From positions 1 through 57,013 of the IMG/VR virus record IMGVR_UViG_3300033148_007689: a stretch of 57,013 nucleotides of DNA. One strand, written 5' to 3'. Position 1 is the stretch's first letter. The number at the start of each line of letters is the position of its first letter. A program made the translations under genes and the position numbers. Origin of the DNA: a virus. Below the pieces are notes generated by a model, which was not told the origin of the DNA, did no database searches, and saw only the letters and a list, made by a program, of their open reading frames with translations. Shown one piece after another: positions 1-8,181 of this stretch.

Positions 1-98
1 ACGAGTGCCCTGCATCCTATAAATAGGATGAAGATATAGTCCGAGCTATATAGTAATATATAGAAATAGAATTTAAATGATTCTGTGATAACAAACTG
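1..98 (+). ncRNA. Group I intron, 3' half (intron 1)
   Basis: The 3' half of a self-splicing group I intron. A P8-like hairpin (arms in 13-30, catcct...aggatg) is followed by the P7 3' strand gatatagtcc. A P9-like hairpin has arms tagaat (71-76) and attctg (84-89). The predicted terminal G is base 98. These elements align almost base for base with intron 2 at 239-500, and the P9 arms differ by compensating changes. The 5' half and 5' splice site lie before the window. No endonuclease gene is seen in the visible part. Confidence 0.8.
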
Positions 99-143
99 TT
101 TGAAAGAACCACAATAGGCAGCCCGTTTACAGGTGCAGCATAA
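99..143 (+). CDS. Last exon of an unidentified structural gene (partial)
   Basis: After the intron's terminal G at 98 an open frame runs FERTTIGSPFTGAA and stops with TAA at 141-143. It is the 3' exon of the gene that hosts intron 1. Its position just before the tail-tube gene suggests a head-tail joining or tail terminator protein, but 14 residues cannot identify it. The bases ACAATAGGC just inside this exon resemble ACTATAGGC in the exon after intron 2, which may reflect related target sites. Confidence 0.6.
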   Translation, partial: FERTTIGSPFTGAA

Positions 144-156
144 ATATAACATATAA

Positions 157-187
157 ATTGAGGTGTATATTAAAAATACACCTCAAT
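157..187 (+). other. Perfect 12-bp stem-loop between genes
   Basis: Arms attgaggtgtat (157-168) and atacacctcaat (176-187) are perfect complements around a 7-base loop. No run of T follows, so it is not a typical intrinsic terminator. It may stabilise or process the mRNA between the upstream gene and the tail-tube gene. Confidence 0.6.
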
Positions 188-220
188 ATTAAAACAAATA
201 AAAAGGAAGGTGAAAAATAA

Positions 221-1076
221 ATGTCGACAATAAGCGATCAATAGGGTCGCCTTATCTTGAAAGAGATATTGAAAAACGGGGTGAATTGCTGGGATCTCCC
301 CCACAAGGGGACAATCAGCAGCCAAGCTTGGAAAGTAATTTCCTTGAAGGTTCAGAGACTAACGTCCGACTCCTACCGCATAGCGGGGAGAGTAATGACG
401 ACACGAGTGCCCTGCATCCTATAAATAGGATGATGATATAGTCCAAGCTTATAGGTAACTATAAGAAACAAAGTTTAAATGACTTTGTGATAATAAACTG
501 TCAAATTATACTATAGGCGGAATCGACCTATATTTCTCTGCTACTGTAGCTGATACTGATTTAGATAAAGGGACTACTACTGGTGCAGGAAGCGACTTCA
601 GAACTACTACAAAGAATTTGGGTAATATTGTTACAGCAGAACTTGCTCCTGATGTAACATTCCTAGAGCATTTTATTACTACAGCTGATGGAGATAGAAG
701 GAAAGATCATATAATTGCCTCTACAAAGAATTTAACTATACCATTCACGTTTGATGAAATGAATGAGGCTAATTTAAGACGGTTTTTCTTAGGACACAAT
801 ACCACTGCTTCTGTAGCCAACTCATTTACAGTTTTAGAAAATGCAAAACAAATTGGTAGTGCACAGGTATATTTTCATACAGATATAGGCAGGGATTTTG
901 TGTATATGATTCCTAAAGTTATGCTTCGTCCAGACGGAAATCTTGCAATGAATATTGAAGATTTTTGGAGTGGTCCTATGGCTCTTGATGTTCTATATTA
1001 TGACTGGACTCCAACTAACGAAGCAAGTCCTATATTAAGTGCTCACTATGGAGTGATGATGACAGCAGCATTCTAA
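221..1076 (+). CDS. Major tail tube protein, split by a group I intron
   Basis: Exon 1 is 221-238 (MSTISD) and exon 2 is 501-1076 (SNYTIGGIDLYF...), giving a 197-residue protein after splicing. The start ATG at 221 follows AAGGAAGGTG at 203-212. Both exons end on codon boundaries, so the join keeps frame. The function rests on position: it lies directly before the frameshifted chaperone pair and the tape measure, where siphophages keep the tail tube gene. Residues around DVTFLEHF and a C-terminal beta-rich part fit that fold, but no signature motif is decisive. Without splicing, translation stops at 242-244 after seven residues. Confidence 0.75.
239..500 (+). ncRNA. Group I intron, complete, ORF-less (intron 2)
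   Basis: A 262-nt intron. The 5' splice site is predicted after the U of exon GCGAU, which pairs with GUCGC at 245-249 (P1 with a terminal U.G pair). The core contains acaatcagcagccaag (311-326), P7 strands agacta and tatagtcc, a P8 hairpin catcct/aggatg and a P9 hairpin caaagt/actttg. The terminal G is base 500. Size and core resemble small group IA introns of phages. It has no room for a homing endonuclease. The 3' half is nearly identical to intron 1. Confidence 0.85.
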
Positions 1077-1085
1077 CAGATTCTA

Positions 1086-1118
1086 TGTGGTTGGAGCAAC
1101 AATACTGCTCCAACCGCA
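1086..1118 (+). other. 13-bp stem-loop after the tail tube gene
   Basis: Arms tgtggttggagca (1086-1098) and tgctccaaccgca (1106-1118) pair with one G.U. It lies in the 3' untranslated gap between the tail-tube gene and the next gene. No T-tract follows, so partial termination or protection of the abundant tube mRNA is more likely than a full stop. Confidence 0.55.
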
Positions 1119-1142
1119 CAATAAACAGAGGTGAATATGATT

Positions 1143-1367
1143 ATGAAAAGTGTAATTTGTGATGTATGTGGAGGGGATGCAGGAATATCAGAAGACGTAA
1201 GCACCTGGCAATGTAGTTATTGCGGAGCCATCCACGTAGTAGAAAAACCCTTGAAGAAGAAACCTAAGTTGGAGGACGAAAATGTCGGAAGACAAAATAT
1301 CTCAAGAAGTACCCCAGGTCGAAAACCAGAAGAAACCCCAGACTGGGGATACAAAAAAGAAGAGTGA
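1143..1367 (+). CDS. Small zinc-ribbon protein
   Basis: 74 residues. Two CxxC pairs, CDVCGG and CSYCGA, lie about 18 residues apart at the N-terminus, a zinc-ribbon layout. The tail is basic and hydrophilic. ATG 1143 is chosen because AGAGGTGA (1127-1134) sits 8 nt upstream; the in-frame GTG 1131 and ATG 1137 are too close to it. The last 86 bases overlap the chaperone gene in another frame, so the C-terminus may be constrained by that overlap. Function unknown. Confidence 0.6.
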   Translation: MKSVICDVCGGDAGISEDVSTWQCSYCGAIHVVEKPLKKKPKLEDENVGRQNISRSTPGRKPEETPDWGYKKEE

Positions 1368-1719
1368 GGAGCAAATACTGTTCCCAGAAGCTAAGGTTGG
1401 TGATATAACAATCAAGCCTTGGTCTTTTGGAAAGTTGTTTGATCTATCTGTCTTACTGGAGCGTGTGCTTGATAAGGTAGAGGAGAAGAAAATAGACTTC
1501 AACTTTGAGAGTAATATAATCCCCTATTCTACCATAGCAAGATTGTTTACTATTGCTAGCCCAGAAGTTCTTAAGATAATCTCTATTACACTAAATAAGA
1601 GTGAAGAAGAGGTTAAAGAGTTGGGTATGGTAGAGGGTATAAGAATAGCAATGGTAATCTATCAACAGAACTCCGAGATCATAAAAAACGGGCTCAGTCC
1701 TCTTCTGAACCTAGCATAG
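1282..1719 (+). CDS. Tail assembly chaperone (lambda G-like)
   Basis: 145 residues, between the tail tube and tape-measure genes, the position of lambda gpG and its relatives. The charged N-terminus is followed by a compact helical domain. Most ribosomes should stop at 1717-1719, but a slippery A AAA AAC at 1683-1689, in frame, lets some shift -1 and make a G-T fusion. Such chaperones coat the tape measure during tail assembly and are absent from the mature virion. The role is from gene order and the frameshift, not from sequence similarity I can verify. Confidence 0.8.
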   Translation: MSEDKISQEVPQVENQKKPQTGDTKKKSEEQILFPEAKVGDITIKPWSFGKLFDLSVLLERVLDKVEEKKIDFNFESNIIPYSTIARLFTIASPEVLKIISITLNKSEEEVKELGMVEGIRIAMVIYQQNSEIIKNGLSPLLNLA

Positions 1720-1732
1720 ATGAGAAGAGGAC
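1683..1732 (+). promoter_or_regulatory. Programmed -1 ribosomal frameshift signal
   Basis: The heptamer A AAA AAC (1683-1689) is in the correct phase of the G frame. Seven bases later a perfect 10-bp stem forms between gtcctcttct (1697-1706) and agaagaggac (1723-1732) with a 16-nt loop. The -1 frame is open from 1689 to 2120. All three elements match known frameshift sites of siphophage chaperone genes. The loop contains the zero-frame stop codon. Confidence 0.9.
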
Positions 1733-2120
1733 GAAGAAGCAGAAGAAGTTAACCCTCAGTGAGATATTCCAGACCTTAGTTGACCACAATCACTCTATTG
1801 ATGATATAATCCACACTTATACTGTAGACCAAGTCTATCTGTTTTACGAGCAATGCAAAAAGAGGGAGATGGACTCAGATAAAATGAATGCGATCATCCT
1901 AGCAAACGCATTGGTCTATACTTCTCCAAGTAGTGACAAAAATGCTATGAGATCAAAACAGCAGACATGGAATAACTTTCTAAAAATATTAGACTGGGAC
2001 AGCAAAACAAAAACTGAAAAGAAAAACAAGATGACAAATCCAGTTGTTTCTTTGCAGAGGTTGGGTATACCTGTAATGGGGGAGCTGCCTAAAAAAGAGA
2101 AAGATGTTAATAAGGAGTAA
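1689..2120 (+). CDS. T part of the G-T chaperone fusion (made by -1 frameshift)
   Basis: This frame has no start of its own with a good ribosome site; it is entered from the G frame at the slippery site. The fusion is about 279 residues: 136 from G and 143 from T. The T part starts with a basic linker, then a helical segment (LTLSEIFQTLVDHNHSIDD). By analogy with lambda gpGT it would link the tail tube subunits to the tape-measure complex. An internal ATG at 1869 could give a short product, but no convincing ribosome site precedes it. Confidence 0.8.
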   Translation, partial: RAQSSSEPSIDEKRTKKQKKLTLSEIFQTLVDHNHSIDDIIHTYTVDQVYLFYEQCKKREMDSDKMNAIILANALVYTSPSSDKNAMRSKQQTWNNFLKILDWDSKTKTEKKNKMTNPVVSLQRLGIPVMGELPKKEKDVNKE

Positions 2121-2124
2121 AGTC

Positions 2125-2376
2125 GTGGCAGAAGATACTTTTAAAGATGGACTAGAAATAAAATTATCTATAATAGATAAAAATGGAAAAGGTTTTTATT
2201 GTGGTAGACGATTTGCTTTTCAATCGGATGAACTTCCAATGTCTAACGAAATGAGAGAAAAACTCATAAAAGAAATGATAATACAAGCTGCTCAAGGAAT
2301 AATTCAAAGTAAAGATAAAATAATGGATAGTGTGAGAAAAGAAGGATTAACATTTTATAAGGAGATGAACAAGTAA
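2125..2376 (+). CDS. Hypothetical protein, paralogue of the 33019-33372 product
   Basis: 83 residues from GTG 2125, chosen because AAGGAG (2112-2117) lies 7 nt upstream; ATG 2104 would sit before that site. It shares QSDELPMS, an AAQGI segment and KIMDSVRKEGLT with the protein at 33019-33372, so the phage has two copies, one in the tail block and one in the early block. Function unknown. The gene fits tightly between the chaperone and the tape measure. Confidence 0.65.
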   Translation: MAEDTFKDGLEIKLSIIDKNGKGFYCGRRFAFQSDELPMSNEMREKLIKEMIIQAAQGIIQSKDKIMDSVRKEGLTFYKEMNK

Positions 2377-2378
2377 AT

Positions 2379-5300
2379 ATGGCTGTTTCAATTGGTGGAA
2401 TTCAGATCGGAGTTGGCGTAGATGTCTCTCACTTGCTAGATGGATTTAATGCTGCAAAAGCCAACATAGAAACCTTCAGAAAAGATATAGCTAAAATCAG
2501 AGTTGAAGGATTAGTAAAGGGAGATCCCTTTTCTGCTACTAGAAAACATCTCAGCAAAACGAGAGAGGCAATAAACGATGTGTTTAAATCCTGGGCTACA
2601 GCTATGAAAGATACCACCAAAGACATCAATAAGTTTGCTGCATTATCCAAAAAGTCAACAGAAAAGATAATGAAAGATTGGGCCAAATTAGGTGGTAAGA
2701 GAAAAATAGAGTTAGCATCTGAACTTACGACCTTTGCAAATCTAAAAGAAAAATTTGGGTTTGGAGAAGTAGCAGGTAGAGCACCAAAAGGTGGACGAGC
2801 TATGTGGCAATGGTTCTCTTCTGCAGATATAAGTGAACTAAACAAATATATACAAAAATGGAAGAGAGCTACTCCAGAAGTTGCAAAAGCTTTACAAGAC
2901 TTTAGTAACAGGTTTACTAGTGGTATAAAGACATCAAAAAAGAATGCAGAAGCAGAGTTTAAGAAATTATACAATACGTTAAAGGGTGCAAGACAAAGGG
3001 TAGTAAACGAATATAAAGGGTTCGGTGAAGATCTTAGAAAGGCCCAGCTAAGACAAACTAGAATTGAATGGGCAGCCAAGGGTGCAGAAGCTAGAAGCCC
3101 TGAAGCTCTTATGAAAAGAAGAAGAGAAGCACTACTTAAACTAACTGTAGCATATAGAAGATATTATCTAGAGCGTGAAAAAGGATATAATGTAGAAGCT
3201 ATGAATGAAGCTATAGGTAAAAACCTTTTAGCTAGACAACGGTGGGGAGCAAAGCTAACTAAGGAGCAGACTAAAGAACTAAAGAGATATAATAAAGAAC
3301 TAGCAAAACAAAAAGCAGGAGAATATCTATTTTCAAAACAGTGGATGCTAAATCGTGCTAGATGGTTTGTACAGTTACGTTTGTTCTGGAGTATATATAG
3401 AAATACAATAGAGGCAATAAAAGACTTAGTAGATTATCAGTATCAACTAGCTAGAGCCATGAGAACTGCACAATCAGAAACGATGACAACAACTAGGGTT
3501 ACTGAGGCATATGCCGATGCAATGAAATCAGCAGTCGTAATACACGGAGTAGGTTGGAAAGATGTTGGAGAAGCTTTATATCAATTAGGATCTGCTGGAT
3601 TAACTGCAGAAGAAAGTTTAGCTGCTTTAGATTCAACTATGTCATTAATAGTTGGTACAGAAGGCGATGTTAGAGATGTTACAAAAGCAGTAGCTGGAAT
3701 CTATAATAATTTTGCGGATACTATTACTCACGTCAATACTATACAAGAGAAATTTCAGTATATTAATAATGTTATAGCTGCAACATGGAAGTCCCACCAA
3801 GTTGAAATTGAGGAATTAACTATGGGTTACAAAAGAGCTTCTATGATGGCAGATAAAGTAGGAGTAAACTTTCTTGAATTAACTTCTATGCTTGGAGTAC
3901 TGAATGATCATATGATAAAAGGGGGGCGTGCAGGTAGGTCATTAGTTAGTGTATGGTCAAGGATGTCTAGAGGAATACATGAGTTCTCAAGAGAATTTAA
4001 TATAGCAATTGATCCAAATAAACCTCTAGATTTTATGGATATAATGACTAGATTAAGTGCTAAATTAAGCAAAGGCAAAACTTCTGTATTTGAAGTTGCT
4101 GCTGCTTTTGAAAGGCTAGGACTACGTGGTGCTCCTACATTCATAACTCTTATAAAAAATTGGGATGAAGTTAGTGAAGCTATGGCAGATATTAGTAGAG
4201 ATTCTGATGCTCTTGCAAAAAATGAAGAAACATTACTTGATACAATAAGTGGAAGATGGAAACAGTTTCTAGGAGGGTTAAGAGTATACGTAACTGAAGC
4301 AGAAGGTATTATAAGTTACCTCAAAGACGTTCTAAAAGAAGGAGCAGATTGGTTTGAGTCAAAACATATGCAGAGAGTTGAGCAGAGACTAATAGGGTTA
4401 GCTAAGACTAGACCTTTGGGTGCAGTTAATATTGCAACTGGTAAACCTAATCAGTTTTTGAGAGACGAGATAAGACTTTTATCAGTAAGAGAAAAAATAG
4501 CCTTAAAGGAAGATGCTATATTATACTCAAGAGAAGGAGGCTGGGGCTGGACTAAGAAAGAAATAGAATACTGGAAAGCAATATTAGAGATACTTGATGA
4601 TATAGAAATTGCAACTAAAAAGAAAAAAAAGGAGGAAGCAACTACTTTAAAAATAACCGAAACTTTGGCAGAAAAAAAAGTCAGAATGGCAGATACTAAT
4701 TTAGCTATTGAAGAAAGGATACTTATAGCAGAGGAATTACTTGCTAAAGCAACTCAAAAAGTTGAAGACAGAGAAGCCGACCTAAATAGAGAGAGAGCAA
4801 AAGCTATACCAATTTATGCAAATATTGTTGGTAATGCCAAATTGTTAGAAGAAGCAATGAAAGAGCGAATTGCTCTTGAAAGAACACTGGCTAGATTACG
4901 TAAAGAGTGGTCAGGCCCAGCAACAAAACAAACTATTGAAAGTCTCCAAATGCAGAAAGAAGATCTTGATTATGAGAACAAGCAACTTCAAGCAGAAAGT
5001 GATAGATATGCTTTAAAAGGAGTCACCAGTGATGAAGAAGAAAAGATGCTCGCTATAAGTAAGAGACAATATGAGATAGCAGTTAAACAATTAGAATTAG
5101 AACTAAGAATAAGTAGGATTAAAGGAGAAGGAGTATTAGAAACTGGGAAAAAAGCCCTTAGAGGGGTAGAGGAAGCAAGGGCAGCAAAGTTACTTAGGGA
5201 TGAGAAGATACATAATCAAGCTATTGCAGAATTAAAGAGACAACAAACTATTGAGACCAATAAACTACTTATAGCTAAAGATAAAGAGATTTCTTTGGCT

Positions 5301-6314
5301 AAAATAGGAAATGCTGAAGCAATTGAAATTTTAAAGTTAGAAAAAGATAGACTAGACATAAGACTAAAAGATCTTGACATTGTAGAAGAGCTTGTAAAAA
5401 AAGATGCTGATGCTGTTGATAGAATACATAATAAAAGAAGACGAATAGAAATAGAAATCACAGAAAACCTTGAAAAACAAAGACGAGCTATGCATCCCCT
5501 TTATGATGCATACAAAAAAATAGAAGCTTCAGTTAAATCAGTTAACGAATTCATCTCTGATATAACTGTCCAGACAGCACGAGGCATAGCTGGAGGTCTA
5601 ACAGATATAGTATATGATCTAACTGGTGGCTTTCAAGAACAACAGCAAGAAGCTGAAAATCTTAAAGGTAGGCTCGCAGAATTAAATAAAGAGTATAATA
5701 ATCTTTTTGAAGAAGATGAGGGAAGAGCAAAAGAGATCACAGAGGAAATGGCTAGATTAAGAAAAGAAATTGATGATCTAGAAGACCCAATCCATAATCT
5801 TAAAGAGGCATTCAAGGACTTTTTTAAAGATTTAATTGATCAAATCCGTAAAGCAATTATACAGTGGATAGCTCTAAGAGCTGTACAAGCAGGTATGAGC
5901 TGGGCTGGATTTAATATAGGTGGTAATGCAGGTGGAGTTTCCCCAGGAGATTTGGGGTATGCAAACTGGGGAGGTTGGACTCTTCCAAAGAAAACTGGAG
6001 GAATACTCCCCGAGATAAAAGCTTTCAAGCAATTCTCTAGTGGGGGTATAACTTCTAGACCAACATTGTTAGCATTAGCTGGGGATAACAAATCTGGCAG
6101 AGAACTAATAATCCCTGAAGAGAATATTAAGTCTGATGAAGTATCAGGCTATGTTAGAGAAGGTGGAGGAGATATTTATATAGGTAATTTTATAACGGAA
6201 GGGGATTTATTAGCTGCCACTGCAGGAGCTAATGGAAAAAGAGTAGTTATAAATCATGTTTTGGAGGATATTGATAATCAAGGCCCTGTGTGGCAAAGGA
6301 TAGGGGGCAGATGA
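2379..6314 (+). CDS. Tail tape measure protein
   Basis: 1311 residues, following the chaperone genes. Residues about 340-560 look like the TP901-type tape-measure core (WKDVGEALYQLGSAGLTAEE, then conserved turns with GVNFLEL and GRAGRSLVSVW). Long charged coiled-coil stretches follow (about 750-1130), then a glycine- and aromatic-rich C-terminus. Length should set tail length; by the usual ~1.5 angstrom per residue the tail would be near 190-200 nm (inference). The protein spans the tail lumen and is ejected with the DNA. The final codons overlap the next start. Confidence 0.92.
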   Translation: MAVSIGGIQIGVGVDVSHLLDGFNAAKANIETFRKDIAKIRVEGLVKGDPFSATRKHLSKTREAINDVFKSWATAMKDTTKDINKFAALSKKSTEKIMKDWAKLGGKRKIELASELTTFANLKEKFGFGEVAGRAPKGGRAMWQWFSSADISELNKYIQKWKRATPEVAKALQDFSNRFTSGIKTSKKNAEAEFKKLYNTLKGARQRVVNEYKGFGEDLRKAQLRQTRIEWAAKGAEARSPEALMKRRREALLKLTVAYRRYYLEREKGYNVEAMNEAIGKNLLARQRWGAKLTKEQTKELKRYNKELAKQKAGEYLFSKQWMLNRARWFVQLRLFWSIYRNTIEAIKDLVDYQYQLARAMRTAQSETMTTTRVTEAYADAMKSAVVIHGVGWKDVGEALYQLGSAGLTAEESLAALDSTMSLIVGTEGDVRDVTKAVAGIYNNFADTITHVNTIQEKFQYINNVIAATWKSHQVEIEELTMGYKRASMMADKVGVNFLELTSMLGVLNDHMIKGGRAGRSLVSVWSRMSRGIHEFSREFNIAIDPNKPLDFMDIMTRLSAKLSKGKTSVFEVAAAFERLGLRGAPTFITLIKNWDEVSEAMADISRDSDALAKNEETLLDTISGRWKQFLGGLRVYVTEAEGIISYLKDVLKEGADWFESKHMQRVEQRLIGLAKTRPLGAVNIATGKPNQFLRDEIRLLSVREKIALKEDAILYSREGGWGWTKKEIEYWKAILEILDDIEIATKKKKKEEATTLKITETLAEKKVRMADTNLAIEERILIAEELLAKATQKVEDREADLNRERAKAIPIYANIVGNAKLLEEAMKERIALERTLARLRKEWSGPATKQTIESLQMQKEDLDYENKQLQAESDRYALKGVTSDEEEKMLAISKRQYEIAVKQLELELRISRIKGEGVLETGKKALRGVEEARAAKLLRDEKIHNQAIAELKRQQTIETNKLLIAKDKEISLAKIGNAEAIEILKLEKDRLDIRLKDLDIVEELVKKDADAVDRIHNKRRRIEIEITENLEKQRRAMHPLYDAYKKIEASVKSVNEFISDITVQTARGIAGGLTDIVYDLTGGFQEQQQEAENLKGRLAELNKEYNNLFEEDEGRAKEITEEMARLRKEIDDLEDPIHNLKEAFKDFFKDLIDQIRKAIIQWIALRAVQAGMSWAGFNIGGNAGGVSPGDLGYANWGGWTLPKKTGGILPEIKAFKQFSSGGITSRPTLLALAGDNKSGRELIIPEENIKSDEVSGYVREGGGDIYIGNFITEGDLLAATAGANGKRVVINHVLEDIDNQGPVWQRIGGR

Positions 6315-6985
6315 TGCGTGTATTTCCTATGGGATTAATCAACGGGACAGATTCAACGGCAACTTTAGATACCACAGGTCTCTCATACTCATTTTTTGAA
6401 CCAAACCAAGGATGTAAAAGTGCCCCTATTTATCCAACACTTAAGACCACATATGAGAACCAAATAATATCAACTAGAAGAAAAGCTCTGCCCTACCTTA
6501 CAATTAATTACAAATATAAGGACATTTGGGATAGAGAGAAGCAAGAAATCGACCACTTTATTAACAAAGTTGGAGGGGAATTAAATTCCTTCTATGTTGC
6601 TGATATATCTTCTATGGAAACTCCCTCAGATGTTGTGGATAATGGTAGCACATGGACAATAAGTATTGGAAGAACAAGAATTTATAGCTCTGTAGCTAAT
6701 CAGCGTTCTAATTATGGGATGCTTTGGGATGGTAGTAAATTCAAAATTGGGAGTATATCCAGTGTATCTGCTGGGGTTTCAATAACAATCACTGAGACTT
6801 ATGGAGATTTAACAGCCGCTGATGCAAAAACCAGTGGAGTACTTTATCCTCTATACCGATGTTATTTTAACTCAGTTCCAGATTTTACACCAACAGTTTT
6901 TATAGACGGTAATGTAGCCACATCTACAGATGCAGGGTATATGTGGTCAGGGGAAGCAAATTTTATATCAAAATATAAGATTTAA
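6311..6985 (+). CDS. Minor/distal tail protein
   Basis: About 224 residues. Two adjacent ATGs (6311, 6314) follow AGGGGG at 6302-6307; the first overlaps the tape-measure stop as ATGATG. The next genes are L-, K- and J-like, so this is the lambda M-like or distal tail position. The middle is beta-strand rich (LTINYKYKDIWDREKQEID, then FYVADISS). No catalytic motif. It probably caps the tube and joins the tape measure to the tail tip. The assignment is by gene order. Confidence 0.7.
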   Translation: MMRVFPMGLINGTDSTATLDTTGLSYSFFEPNQGCKSAPIYPTLKTTYENQIISTRRKALPYLTINYKYKDIWDREKQEIDHFINKVGGELNSFYVADISSMETPSDVVDNGSTWTISIGRTRIYSSVANQRSNYGMLWDGSKFKIGSISSVSAGVSITITETYGDLTAADAKTSGVLYPLYRCYFNSVPDFTPTVFIDGNVATSTDAGYMWSGEANFISKYKI

Positions 6986-6996
6986 GGAAGTTAGCA

Positions 6997-7698
6997 ATGG
7001 CATATGATGTAACAGCCACATTCCAGGCGGAACAAGTAAAGCTTGAAAATACCTTCGTAATTAATATGTACGTCATTAATGCTAGTCAGAGTGGTCATGA
7101 TTTTTTATATTATTGGAATGGCAACCAAGATATATATGGTTTCCAACTCAACTCTAATGGCAGTGTTACTGCAACAGAACAAGTATATATTGGACTCCCC
7201 ATTAGCCAAGATTCTCTAAAAACCAATATCTCTGGGGAGATCCCCCAACTGTCAATTTCTATACCTAATACTGATAGAACAGTTGAAGCTGTTATCCAAA
7301 ATAATGATTATCTGCGAGGTAGAGAAATACATGTTTTAACCTGCTTTGCTAAGCATCTTCCTTCTGGAGCTACAGCTAAGCATATAGGGAGTTCACCAGA
7401 TCACAATGCTGTTTTAAAAGAAAAGATGTACATTGACTCTACCACGAGCAATGAACAAGCTGTTACTTTTATATGTAAACCTAAATTTAATATAAAGAAT
7501 ATTATAGTTCCGGGTAGAAAATTTAGTAGAGAATGTGCGTGGAATTATTTGGGAACGGAATGTGATCCTGACGGTAATATTAATGCTGAAGCATTCCCCA
7601 CATGTGATGGTACACTGAAACAATGCAGGGAAAGAGGAAATACCTACAGATTTGGGGGGTGGCCTTCTATCCCCCAAAAAGCAATTATAGTCGCATGA
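6997..7698 (+). CDS. Lambda gpL-like tail tip protein with a likely Fe-S cluster
   Basis: 233 residues. The C-terminal third holds four cysteines in the gpL spacing: CAWNYLGTEC, then FPTCDGTLKQC, followed by a conserved GG-W/F-P turn (FGGWPSIP). In lambda gpL these cysteines bind an iron-sulfur cluster at the baseplate. The N-terminal part is beta-rich. It precedes the NlpC/P60 and J-like genes, the same order as lambda L-K-I-J. The cluster is an inference from the cysteines. Confidence 0.8.
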   Translation: MAYDVTATFQAEQVKLENTFVINMYVINASQSGHDFLYYWNGNQDIYGFQLNSNGSVTATEQVYIGLPISQDSLKTNISGEIPQLSISIPNTDRTVEAVIQNNDYLRGREIHVLTCFAKHLPSGATAKHIGSSPDHNAVLKEKMYIDSTTSNEQAVTFICKPKFNIKNIIVPGRKFSRECAWNYLGTECDPDGNINAEAFPTCDGTLKQCRERGNTYRFGGWPSIPQKAIIVA

Positions 7699-7720
7699 TA
7701 ATTAAAAAAGGTATAGAATT

Positions 7721-7762
7721 GTGAAATGGACAAAAGAAGAAGCTAATGCGGGGGGAACATAA
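7721..7762 (+). CDS. Possible 13-codon leader peptide
   Basis: GTG 7721 to TAA encodes VKWTKEEANAGGT and its stop overlaps the next ATG as TAATG. A weak AAGG lies 10 nt upstream. It could couple translation into the NlpC/P60 gene, or be chance. Confidence 0.3.
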   Translation: MKWTKEEANAGGT

Positions 7763-8181
7763 TGGCCCAATTTGACCGCTATATAGGTATACCCTACCAA
7801 AATCTTGGCAGATCCTTCTCTGGAGTCGACTGTTTCGGTCTTTTTTTTTTAGTGTATAAAAATGAACTTGGAATTACACTTCCTGATTTCACTGAACTCC
7901 AATACCCCCAAGATTGGTACAAAAATAGTGGAAACTATATCTTAGATAATATATGGGGAGATTGGGTAGAAGTAAATCCTCCTTATCAAATATTTGATGC
8001 TCTATTATTTTATAACTCCTCACGAAGAGTAGTTGTCAACCATATAGGGGTATACATAAATGATGATAAATTTCTCCATATAATGGAAGGTACTACTTCA
8101 CAGATAAGTCGGTTAACAGGTTATTGGGAAAGCAAACTATATAAAGGACTAAGATTAAAGGATGCCCAAAGTAACATTTAA
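7762..8181 (+). CDS. NlpC/P60 cysteine peptidase (lambda gpK-like)
   Basis: 139 residues. The Cys nucleophile lies in GVDCFGL and the His in VVVNHIGVYI, followed by a polar HIMEGTTSQISRL strand; this is the NlpC/P60 fold order. Such tail-tip peptidases cut peptide bridges of the cell wall during entry or assist tail assembly. The last 20 bases overlap the J-like gene. A run of ten T (7841-7850) encodes LFFL within the active-site helix and could slip during replication or sequencing. Confidence 0.85.
   Translation: MAQFDRYIGIPYQNLGRSFSGVDCFGLFFLVYKNELGITLPDFTELQYPQDWYKNSGNYILDNIWGDWVEVNPPYQIFDALLFYNSSRRVVVNHIGVYINDDKFLHIMEGTTSQISRLTGYWESKLYKGLRLKDAQSNI

Noticed and set aside
157-187. Intrinsic terminator
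   Set aside because: The stem is perfect but lacks the following T-run on either strand, so only a stem-loop is recorded.
2429-3079. 216-codon minus-strand frame
   Set aside because: It lies wholly inside the tape-measure gene on the opposite strand, has low-complexity hydrophobic content and no ribosome site.
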